Of a DNA stretch of 16,164 nt, positions 6,741-13,596 are shown in pieces; the stretch's first letter is position 1, and every line of letters begins with the position of its first letter. Under the pieces are notes generated by a model. That model was given only the letters and a program-made list of their open reading frames with translations. It made no database searches and was not told the origin of the DNA. The translations under genes and the position numbers were made by a program. The DNA is from Pseudomonas_S sp047607345 (GTDB taxonomy: Bacteria > Pseudomonadota > Gammaproteobacteria > Xanthomonadales > Xanthomonadaceae): contig JASGDF010000227.1 in the NCBI GenBank assembly GCA_047607345.1, positions 1-16,164 on the forward strand. The letters are read 5' to 3'.

Positions 6741-8246
6741 TCAGTGCAGCGCCAGCGGCGCGCTCAATGGCGAGGTCGCACCATCGGCATCGGTGACGGT
6801 GGCGGTGAGGTTGCGCAGCGTCGCCGCGGCGGCATCGAGACGGAAGCGGAAGCGGCCGACGCCGTCGGCGCCCAGTGTGGCCTGCACCGCCCCGAGGTAG
6901 ACCTCGGCCTCGTCGGTACCGGGGTTGCGGTTGCCGAACAACTCGACCCGCACGCTCTGGCCGGGTCGGCCGGTGACCTCGCCATCGGCCTCGCGCGCCG
7001 CACCCTTGCCGACGATCGCGCGCAGACGTGGCGCGGCCTGATCGTGATTCGGCGCGGGCTGGCAGTCCTCGTGCACGTGGTCCGAGCAGATCTTCGCGCG
7101 CTTGGCCGGATCGGTGTCCACGCCGATGCCGCGCGAGCCGACGAAGATCGCATGCTCCAGCCCCGGCACGCCGAACACGATCGCGCCGCGCTTCTGGCCC
7201 GGCACGCAGGCGCCGCCGGCCTGGCAGCGCTCGATCTTCAACCCGTTGCCGTGGATCAGGTTGGCGCTGAAGCGGTTGGCCTCGCTGGCCGGCTGCGGGC
7301 GCACCGCGATGCCGATGCCGTTGCCGCTGATCGTGTTGCCGTCCACCACGTTGTCGCGGCCGGTGATGCTCAGGCCGTTGGAATTGCCGGTGAATACGTT
7401 GGCGGCGATGGTGTTGCGGTTGCCCCAGTTGATCTGCAGCCCGTCGGAGTAGTTTTCGAAGCGGTTGCGCAGCACCGTGTTGTCGTTGCCCCACAGGATC
7501 TCGATGCCCTGCGAGGGCTCGGGATTGGCGTCGGTGGAGCGGAACACATTGTCGGCCACCAGGTTCCAGGCCGCGCCGCGGGTCAGCTCCAGGCCGTCGC
7601 CATTGTCGAGGAACTCGTTGCGCACGATGCGGTTGTGCACCGTGGTGGTCGCGGTGGACTGGCCGCTGCCGTCGTCGCCGGTCAGCATCACCCCGGCACC
7701 GCCCTTGTTGGCGACGATGCGGTTGTCGTGGATCTCGTTGCCGCTGGCGCGGTTGAGCAGCACGCCGATGCAGAAGTTGCGGATCTCCAGCCCGCTCAGC
7801 TCCACGCCCTGGGTGTCGCGCAGCACCAGCCCGGGCAACGTGGTGGTACGCACGTTGGTGCCGTACTGGCCCTTCTCGGCGCCGGGACAGGCCTGGGTGC
7901 CCTCGCCCTTCACATAGGCTGAGCCATCGATGGCGACATGCTCACCCTGGCGCGCCCACGGCAGGCCGACGATCTGCACCGGGCCCTTGATTTCCGGCAG
8001 CGGCGAGGCCGGGCGGATCACGTAGGGCGCGGCGCCGACGCCGGCGATCTCGATCCGGTATCGCCCGGGCGCCTGGTTGGCGGTAACGATCGCCCAGCGC
8101 AGCGAGCCGGGAGCGCCGTCGTCGGCGTAGCGGTCGACGCTGAGCACCTCGCGCGGCGCGTCCGGCGGTTCGGCCTGGTAGGCCTGCGCCAGTACCGGGG
8201 CCGACAGCACCAGCAGCAGCATGGGACGGGGAATGAAACGGGACAT
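6741..8246 (-). CDS. Secreted right-handed parallel beta-helix protein, candidate periplasmic 3-dehydroshikimate dehydratase (QuiC-like)
   Basis: 501 residues from the ATG at 8244-8246, with GGAG 6 bases upstream. Residues 1-22 are a signal peptide. Residues 45-135 form an N-terminal cap (GSLRWAIVTANQAPGRYRIEI, then IDGSAYVKG). About 135-335 is a beta-helix of repeated 20-25-residue rungs of the type GNxNTIxxNxFxxNxxGLxI (for example at 253-275, 275-297 and 297-317). A small beta-sandwich-like domain lies at 405-501. Six cysteines (120, 159, 341, 347, 387, 395) suit an oxidising compartment. Such proteins are often listed only as beta-helix or polysaccharide-lyase-like. Its place as first gene with an OprB porin, exported AroD and an aromatic-acid symporter argues that it converts 3-dehydroshikimate to protocatechuate, the one step otherwise missing between AroD and the symporter. 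I recall Acinetobacter QuiC as a membrane/periplasm-associated enzyme of this type but cannot verify it here. A pectate-lyase-like or carbohydrate-binding role is the alternative. Confidence 0.85.
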   Translation of the reverse strand: MSRFIPRPMLLLVLSAPVLAQAYQAEPPDAPREVLSVDRYADDGAPGSLRWAIVTANQAPGRYRIEIAGVGAAPYVIRPASPLPEIKGPVQIVGLPWARQGEHVAIDGSAYVKGEGTQACPGAEKGQYGTNVRTTTLPGLVLRDTQGVELSGLEIRNFCIGVLLNRASGNEIHDNRIVANKGGAGVMLTGDDGSGQSTATTTVHNRIVRNEFLDNGDGLELTRGAAWNLVADNVFRSTDANPEPSQGIEILWGNDNTVLRNRFENYSDGLQINWGNRNTIAANVFTGNSNGLSITGRDNVVDGNTISGNGIGIAVRPQPASEANRFSANLIHGNGLKIERCQAGGACVPGQKRGAIVFGVPGLEHAIFVGSRGIGVDTDPAKRAKICSDHVHEDCQPAPNHDQAAPRLRAIVGKGAAREADGEVTGRPGQSVRVELFGNRNPGTDEAEVYLGAVQATLGADGVGRFRFRLDAAAATLRNLTATVTDADGATSPLSAPLALH

Positions 8247-8270
8247 GCAACTCTCCACGGGAAAGGACAC

Positions 8271-8309
8271 CGGCACATCGATGTGCCGCGCTCCTGCGAG
8301 GGGCTCGCA
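8271..8309. repeat. REP-like double hairpin in the leader of the beta-helix gene
   Basis: CGGCACATCGATGTGCCG (8271-8288) is a perfect 18-bp palindrome. TGCGAG and CTCGCA (8295-8300 and 8304-8309) form a second perfect stem with a GGG loop. The segment 8281-8309 matches 12978-13006 at 23 of 29 positions, so it is a dispersed repeat rather than a gene-specific site. CCCCTCGCA (8347-8355) pairs with TGCGAGGGG (8295-8303) as an alternative fold. Confidence 0.6.
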
Positions 8310-8478
8310 CCGACACCAGCGCACGCCAGCGCGGGCTGTGGCAAAACCCCTCGCAAACACCATGCACCGCGATGCGGCGCACGTCCGGCGGCCTTCCCCG
8401 TACCTGACTCCGGCATCGTCGGATGCCGCTCTCTCCTGTCAGGGATGGATCGCTGGAACGGGGGAGAGAAGCTAGTTT

Positions 8479-8551
8479 TATCGCACCGCAGCATTCAAGT
8501 GCGAATATCGTCTTGATGTTCGTTTATCGAATGATGGCACTACGACTATCG
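8479..8551 (-). promoter_or_regulatory. Candidate promoter/operator region of the quinate-type operon
   Basis: This is the least GC-rich part of the gap and lies 230-305 bases upstream of the beta-helix gene. It contains four TATCG boxes (8479, 8506, 8525 and 8547) and an inverted repeat TTCG-5-CGAA (8519-8531). On the minus strand TTGAAT and GATAAA/GATATT are possible promoter pieces, but no well-spaced -35/-10 pair stands out. The regulator is not in the window. Confidence 0.3.
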
Positions 8552-8749
8552 TCTAGGATCTCCTCGACACGTCGTCATTCCCGTGAAGAACGGAAGCCTC
8601 GCGCGGAAACCGCGCGCAAAGGCTGACTCGTTCAGATAGTCCTCGGCAGGCATTTCCAGAAACTCCCGCCAGCATCCCGCGCGCACGGCGGCGATCGCAT
8701 CAGCCAGGTTGCCGCGACGCGTTTCTGGCCGAAGTACGGACGGAGGCTT
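8546..8749 (-). pseudogene. Possible remnant of a small gene
   Basis: Read on the minus strand, this frame runs open for 67 codons between two stops. Its middle looks protein-like: RRGNLADAIAAVRAGCW followed by REFLEMPAEDYLNESAFARG. It has no well-placed start (an internal ATG begins MPAEDYLNES) and loses that character in its last 15 codons. I do not recognise the family. It may be the decayed end of a gene, or chance in GC-rich DNA. Confidence 0.25.
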
Positions 8750-8807
8750 TCAGTGGTCGCCGGTTATCATCCACGCCATATCATCCTGTATCCGCTGGAG
8801 AACGCCG

Positions 8808-9349
8808 TTGGCCCCGATCCGCCCTTTCCTCGACAAGCTCCCGCAACTGGGCGAACGTGTCTACGTCGATGCCGCCGCCAGCGTGATCGGCGAGGTGGCG
8901 TTGGGCGAGGACGTGTCGGTATGGCCCGGCACGGTGATCCGCGGCGACGTCAACCACGTGCGCATCGGCGCACGCAGCAACATCCAGGACGGCAGCATCA
9001 TCCACGTCAGCCATCACAGTCCCTACAACAAAGGTGGCTATCCGACCCTGATCGGCGAGGGCGTCACCGTCGGCCACGGCTGCATCATCCATGCCTGCAC
9101 GATCGGCGACTACTGCCTGATCGGCATGGGCGCGGTGATCCTGGACGGAGCGGTGATCGAGGCCAACGCCTTCGTCGCCGCCGGCGCGGTGGTCGGGCCT
9201 GGCAAGCGGGTCGGCTCGGGCGAGCTGTGGGTCGGCAACCCGGCACGGCCGGCGCGCGCGCTGAGCGAGCAGGACATCGAGGGCCTGCGCTACTCGGCCG
9301 ACCACTACGTGCGGCTGAAGGACCAGTACCTCGGCATGGAGGCCGCGCG

Positions 9350-9353
<4 letters not shown>
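8808..9353 (+). CDS. Gamma-class carbonic anhydrase family protein (left-handed beta-helix, YrdA/PaaY-like)
   Basis: I chose the TTG start at 8808 because GGAG lies 7 bases upstream and the protein then begins (M)APIRPFLDKLPQ, as in the family; the longer in-frame ATG at 8709 adds 33 non-conserved residues. The product is 181 residues made of hexapeptide repeats forming a left-handed beta-helix, with a C-terminal helix (SADHYVRLKDQYLGM). The metal ligands are visible as His66 (SIIHVSHH), His90 and His95 (VGHGCIIHAC). Arg45 and Asp47 (IRGDVNH) and Asp61 (IQDGS) are the other conserved positions. Family members are zinc or iron trimers; some hydrate CO2, others act on acyl-CoA or have no known activity. 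The stop overlaps the start of the MoxR gene (ATGA), so the two are translationally coupled. Confidence 0.93.
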
Positions 9354-10195
<842 letters not shown>

Positions 10196-10205
10196 GCGCG
10201 CGCGC

Positions 10206-11384
10206 ATGTTCCTGTGCCTGTTCCACGCGCTGCGCGCCGAGCGCGTGCCGGTCACCCCACGCGAGTGGCTGGACCTGCTCGGCGCGCTCGACGCCGGCGT
10301 CGCCGATCCCGAGCCGCAGGCGCTGTACGCGCTGGCGCGCACCGTCCTGGTCAAGGACGAGCGCCACTACGACCGCTTCGACCGCGCCTTCGGCCGTTAC
10401 CTCGATCATGTCGCCGCCGCGCCGCCGGAAGCGTTGCGCGCGGCGATTCCCGACGACTGGCTGCGCGCCGCGCTCGGCCGCGAGCCCAGCGAGGAGGACA
10501 AGGCGCGGGTGCAGCAGCTCGGCTCGCTGGAAGAACTGATGCAGCGCTTCGCCGAACGCCTGGCCGAGCAGCAAGATCGCCACGCCGGCGGAAGCCGCTG
10601 GATCGGCACCGGCGGGGTCAGCCCGTTCGGCAACGCGGGCCACCACCCCGGCGGCCTGCGCGTCGGCGGCGAGAGCCGCAACCGCAGCGCGGCCAAGGTC
10701 TGGGAACAGCGCAGCTTCCGCGAGCTGGACGGCGATGCCGAGCTGTCGCCGCGCAACCTCAAGCTGGCGCTGCGGCGCCTGCGCAAGTTCGCGCGCAGCG
10801 GCGCGGCCGAGGAATTCGACCTGGACGCCACGGTCGCGGCGACCGCGCGCGAAGGCGGGCTGCTCGACGTGCGCATGCGTCCCGAACGCCGCAACGCGGT
10901 CAGCGTGATCCTGCTGCTGGACATCGGCGGCTCGATGGACGACCACGTACAGGCCGCCGAGGCGCTGTTCGGCGCCGCGCGCGCCGAGTTCAAGCGGCTG
11001 GAGCACTTCTATTTCCACAACTTCCTGTACGAGCACGTGTGGACGCACGCGCGCCGGCAGCCGGCCGACCGCGTCGCGACCTGGGACCTGCTGCACCGCT
11101 ACCCGGCCGAGCACCGCGTGATCGTGGTCGGCGACGCATCGATGCATCCCTACGAGATCAGCCATCCCGGCGGCGCCAGCGATCATTGGAATGCCGAACC
11201 CGGCGCGATCTGGTTCCAGCGTCTGGCCGCGCAGTTCCCGCACCTGGCCTGGATCAATCCGCTGCCGCGCGAGCGCTGGGACTGGACGCCGTCGATCGGC
11301 ATGGTCGGCCAGCTGCTGGAGCAGCGCATGTTCCCGCTCACCCCCGACGGCATCGGCGAGGCGATGACGCGGCTGGCGCGCTAG
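10206..11384 (+). CDS. VWA domain-containing CoxE-like protein
   Basis: 392 residues. The N-terminal helical part (1-125; FLCLFHALRAERVPVTPREW) is typical of CoxE-like proteins. A Gly-rich linker with GGVSPFGNAGHHPGG lies at about 136-150. The VWA domain runs from about 228 to the end, with the first metal-site motif LLLDIGGSMDDH (236-247) and a later VVGDASMHPYE (319-329). The usual DxSxS reads D239-I-G-G-S243 here, so the first serine is replaced by Gly241 and metal binding may differ. It is paired with the MoxR ATPase 10 bases upstream, as in many bacteria, and the two are expected to act together on an unknown client in the cytoplasm. The ATG at 10206 leaves a GGGGCG purine run upstream as ribosome-binding site. 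Confidence 0.9.
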   Translation: MFLCLFHALRAERVPVTPREWLDLLGALDAGVADPEPQALYALARTVLVKDERHYDRFDRAFGRYLDHVAAAPPEALRAAIPDDWLRAALGREPSEEDKARVQQLGSLEELMQRFAERLAEQQDRHAGGSRWIGTGGVSPFGNAGHHPGGLRVGGESRNRSAAKVWEQRSFRELDGDAELSPRNLKLALRRLRKFARSGAAEEFDLDATVAATAREGGLLDVRMRPERRNAVSVILLLDIGGSMDDHVQAAEALFGAARAEFKRLEHFYFHNFLYEHVWTHARRQPADRVATWDLLHRYPAEHRVIVVGDASMHPYEISHPGGASDHWNAEPGAIWFQRLAAQFPHLAWINPLPRERWDWTPSIGMVGQLLEQRMFPLTPDGIGEAMTRLAR

Positions 11385-11403
11385 CGCCCCGGCTTGTCCG
11401 TTC

Positions 11404-11534
11404 CCCCGTTGACGGGGCTCACGGCCCCCTTTTCGGGGGAAGCTGCCCGAAGCGCGGATGCGGGAGAATCCCGGAAACACGCAAAGCCCCCTCATCCGGC
11501 GCTGCGCGCCACCTTCTCCCGCCAGCGGGAGAAG
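11404..11534. repeat. Cluster of three hairpins after the VWA gene
   Basis: Three perfect stems follow each other: CCCCG/CGGGG (11404-11408, 11413-11417), CCCCC/GGGGG around TTTTC (11425-11429, 11435-11439), and CTTCTCCCG/CGGGAGAAG around CCAG (11513-11521, 11526-11534). The last is preceded by CCCTCATCCGGCGCTGCGCG, a start I know from extragenic repeats in Xanthomonas and related genera. They may end transcription of the carbonic anhydrase-MoxR-VWA unit, although none has a T-tract. The rest of the 261-base gap shows no gene. Confidence 0.55.
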
Positions 11535-11645
11535 CAGCCGCATGATGCAACGCCCTGGCAAGCGCATCGCAGCATCCCATCGTTGCGCTTGCGGGCCCGC
11601 ACGATGACCTCCTACGGTAGCCCCCCGCCGCCAAGGAATGCCCCG

Positions 11646-12890
11646 ATGTCCCACCATCCCGATGCCGACCGGCGTCGCTTCCTGCGCGACACGGCCGTGG
11701 CGGGTGCCGCGCTCGCGCTGCCGCTGGATGCGCTCGCCCGGAATCGCGCCGACACCGCACCGATCGACGCGGCGATCGACCGCGCGCTCGCCGAGCACCG
11801 CCTGGTCGGCGCGGTGGTACTGGTGCAGCACGACGGCAAGCCGTTGCATCGGCGCATCGCCGGCTTCGCCGATCGCGAGGCTAGGCTGCCAATGCGCGGC
11901 GATGCCCTGTTCCGCCTCGCCTCGGTCAGCAAGCCGGTGGTGGCCACCACGGCAATGGCGCTGGTGGCGCGCGGCAAGCTCGATCTCGACGCGCCGGTGA
12001 CGCGCTGGCTGCCGGATTTCCGCCCGGCGCTGGCCGACGGCAGTCGGCCGCAGATCACCCCGCGCCAGTTGCTGAGCCACAGCGCCGGCCTGGGCTACCG
12101 CTTCGAGGAAACCGGCGAGGATCGCCCCTACACCCGGCTCGGCGTGTCCGACGGCCTGGACCGGCCCGGCTTCGACCTGCAGGAAAACCTGCGCCGGCTC
12201 GCGCAGGCACCGCTGCTGTTCGCGCCCGGCACGCAATGGAACTATTCGCTGGGCGTGGACGTCATCGGCGCGGTGGTCGAGCACGCTTTCGACGGCCCCC
12301 TGGCCACGGCGGTCCAGCATCTGGTCGGCCAGCCGCTGGGCTGGCGTGACACCACCTTCCACGCCACCGACGCCGGGCGCCTGACCGCGGTCTACGTCAA
12401 CGACGCCGGCGCGCAGCCACATCGCATGAGCGGCCCCGAGCAGGTGCCGCTGGTGCCCGGCGCCACAGGGGTGGCGTTCGACCCGGCACGCGCGCTCGAT
12501 CCGGCCGCCTATCCCTCCGGCGGCGCCGGCATGGTCGGCCGCGCCGAGGAGCTGATGCGGCTGCTGGATACCCTGCGCGCGGGTGGCGGCGACGTGCTGC
12601 CGGCGCGGCTGACCGCGCAGATGGCGCGCGACCAGATCGCCCCACATGCCGCCGCGCCCGGCACCGGCTTCGGCCTGGGCTTCTCGGTGCTGCGCGACCC
12701 GGCGGCGGCGCAGTCGCCCGAATCGCCCGGGACCTGGCGTTGGGGCGGCGTCTACGGCCACCACTGGTTCGTCGACCCGGCCCGCAAGCTGAGCGTGATC
12801 GCGTTGACCAACACGCTGTACGAGGGCATGTCCGGGCGCTTCGTCAACGACCTGCGCGATGCGGTGTACGCGCAGCTGGGCAAGACCTGA
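11646..12890 (+). CDS. Beta-lactamase-family serine hydrolase, Tat-exported
   Basis: 414 residues from the ATG at 11646, which has AAGGA 8 bases upstream. The N-terminus carries a twin-arginine signal RRRFLRDTAVAGAALALPLD (9-28) ending at ALA. The class C/esterase-type fold is shown by the nucleophile motif SVSK (Ser93, Lys96) in LFRLASVSKPV. Other landmarks are the QLLSHSAGLGY landmark (141-151), the Tyr200 motif WNYSLGVDVIG in place of the usual YxN, and a C-terminal WRWGGVYGHHWFVDP segment replacing KTG. Relatives are esterases, D-amino peptidases or EstB/LovD-like acyltransferases more often than true beta-lactamases, so antibiotic resistance should not be assumed. It is a single gene between repeat-rich gaps, with no operon partner. 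Confidence 0.9.
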   Translation: MSHHPDADRRRFLRDTAVAGAALALPLDALARNRADTAPIDAAIDRALAEHRLVGAVVLVQHDGKPLHRRIAGFADREARLPMRGDALFRLASVSKPVVATTAMALVARGKLDLDAPVTRWLPDFRPALADGSRPQITPRQLLSHSAGLGYRFEETGEDRPYTRLGVSDGLDRPGFDLQENLRRLAQAPLLFAPGTQWNYSLGVDVIGAVVEHAFDGPLATAVQHLVGQPLGWRDTTFHATDAGRLTAVYVNDAGAQPHRMSGPEQVPLVPGATGVAFDPARALDPAAYPSGGAGMVGRAEELMRLLDTLRAGGGDVLPARLTAQMARDQIAPHAAAPGTGFGLGFSVLRDPAAAQSPESPGTWRWGGVYGHHWFVDPARKLSVIALTNTLYEGMSGRFVNDLRDAVYAQLGKT

Positions 12891-12906
12891 AGCAGCAGTG
12901 CTTTGC

Positions 12907-13039
12907 GTAGGAGCGGCTCCGGGTGGCCTCGGGCCATCGGCCGCGATGGGGCTTTTCCCTTGAATCCCCGCACAGGGATGTGCGGTGCTTTTGCGAGGGA
13001 TTCGCATGCAAGCCCCATCGCGACTGAAGTCGCTCCTAC
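12907..13039. repeat. 133-bp nested inverted-repeat element
   Basis: Four nested arm pairs are visible: GTAGGAGCG/CGCTCCTAC (12907-12915, 13031-13039), CGATGGGGCTT/AAGCCCCATCG (12944-12954, 13010-13020), GAATCCC/GGGATTC (12962-12968, 12997-13003) and CCGCACA/TGTGCGG (12968-12974, 12979-12985) around a GGGA loop. The whole can fold into one long interrupted hairpin. The right end CGACTGAAGTCGCTCCTAC belongs to the same family as the repeats at 13331-13590. It lies between the convergent serine hydrolase and YkgJ genes and may stop transcription in both directions. Confidence 0.8.
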
Positions 13040-13047
13040 AAGGGCCG

Positions 13048-13314
13048 CTACGGCTGTGTCATCCGCTCCAGCTCGCCCAGCAGCGCCAGCGCCTGCTCGC
13101 GCGAGCTGCCGCACATGTCGGCCGACGGTCGCAGCCGCCCGCAGAAGTCCGGCCGCTGCGCGCTGCCGAACACCCGGCAGCGCATCCGCGCATCGAGCTG
13201 CGCGCAGGCCACCTCGGCCGGCTTGCCCTGCGGCATGCCGGGCAGCGGCGAGGTGATCGACGGCGCGATGCAGCAGGCGCCGCAGTCGTCGCGGCAGGTC
13301 AGGCAGGTGTCCAC
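13048..13314 (-). CDS. YkgJ-family cysteine-cluster protein
   Basis: A small protein of 88 residues with a GTG start at 13312-13314, giving (M)DTCLTCRDDCGACCIAPSI. Cysteines at 4, 7, 11, 14, 15, 37, 46, 58 and 68 and the CGxL-RPSADMCG segment (58-69) match the short YkgJ/UPF0153 family, thought to bind zinc or an iron-sulfur cluster; function unknown. AAGGA lies 11 bases upstream at the very edge of an extragenic repeat. The frame stays open upstream through the repeat to a TTG at 13593, but that part has the 32-residue periodicity of the DNA repeat and no family similarity, so I exclude it. It is transcribed toward the nested inverted repeat. Confidence 0.85.
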   Translation of the reverse strand: MDTCLTCRDDCGACCIAPSITSPLPGMPQGKPAEVACAQLDARMRCRVFGSAQRPDFCGRLRPSADMCGSSREQALALLGELERMTQP

Positions 13315-13330
13315 GGCACCGGGCGTCCTT

Positions 13331-13395
13331 GTAGGAGGGACTTCAGTCCCGACCGGGCTTGCTTGGGAAAGCGTCGGGACTGAAGTCCCTCCCAC
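13331..13395. repeat. Inverted repeat (23-bp arms) of the GACTTCAGTC family
   Basis: The arms 13331-13353 (GTAGGAGGGACTTCAGTCCC plus GAC) and 13373-13395 (GTCGGGACTGAAGTCCCTCC plus CAC) pair at 22 of 23 positions around a 19-base loop. The loop has an inner GCTT/AAGC pairing. It lies directly upstream of the YkgJ gene, and its right arm continues into the 96-bp tandem repeat. Confidence 0.85.
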
Positions 13396-13590
13396 AGAAC
13401 AGCCCGCGACGGCAGCATCGCCTCGCGCGGCGGCGCGCCGTACATCATGGCCCATCGGTTTCCCTGCGGCGCGGACTGAAGTCCCTCCCACAGAACAACC
13501 CGCGACGGTAGCATCGCCTCGCACGGCGGCGCGCCGTACATCATGGCCCGCCGCTTCTCCTGCAGCGCGGACTGAAGTCCCTTCCACAAG
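13377..13590. repeat. 96-bp tandem repeat, two full units and a partial third
   Basis: Units begin with GGACTGAAGTCCC at 13377, 13473 and 13569, exactly 96 bases apart. Units 1 and 2 differ at about 9 of 96 positions, mostly in the last 20 bases; unit 3 stops after about 20 bases. Each full unit contains a conserved segment with CCCGCGACGG and GGCGCGCCGTACATCATGGC. It fills the gap between the ygiC-like gene and the YkgJ gene. Confidence 0.85.
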
Positions 13591-13596
13591 CAACGC

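Larger units (their letters stand above)
8247..8807. other. 561-base intergenic region between divergent units
   Basis: It separates the minus-strand quinate-type operon from the plus-strand carbonic anhydrase gene. From left to right it holds a REP-like hairpin element (8271-8309) with an inverted partner of part of it (8347-8355), an AT-rich stretch with four TATCG boxes (8479-8551), a possibly decayed small reading frame on the minus strand (8546-8749) with a GC hairpin inside (8600-8616), and the leader of the carbonic anhydrase gene. No complete gene is supported. Confidence 0.5.

Noticed and set aside
8600..8616. Perfect GC hairpin CGCGCGG-AAA-CCGCGCG as a terminator
   Set aside because: No T-tract follows on either strand and no gene ends close by, so a terminator is not supported.
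11646..12890. Beta-lactamase resistance gene
   Set aside because: The fold and SVSK motif are present, but YSL replaces the YxN motif and no KTG box is seen. This class is mostly esterases and peptidases, so resistance cannot be claimed.
13377..13590. CRISPR array
   Set aside because: Only two full units of 96 bp, nearly identical along their whole length, with no unique spacers and no cas genes nearby.
13315..13593. N-terminal extension of the YkgJ protein to a TTG at 13593
   Set aside because: The added 93 residues are a translation of the 96-bp DNA repeat and hairpin, with no similarity to the family, and the TTG has no suitable ribosome-binding site.
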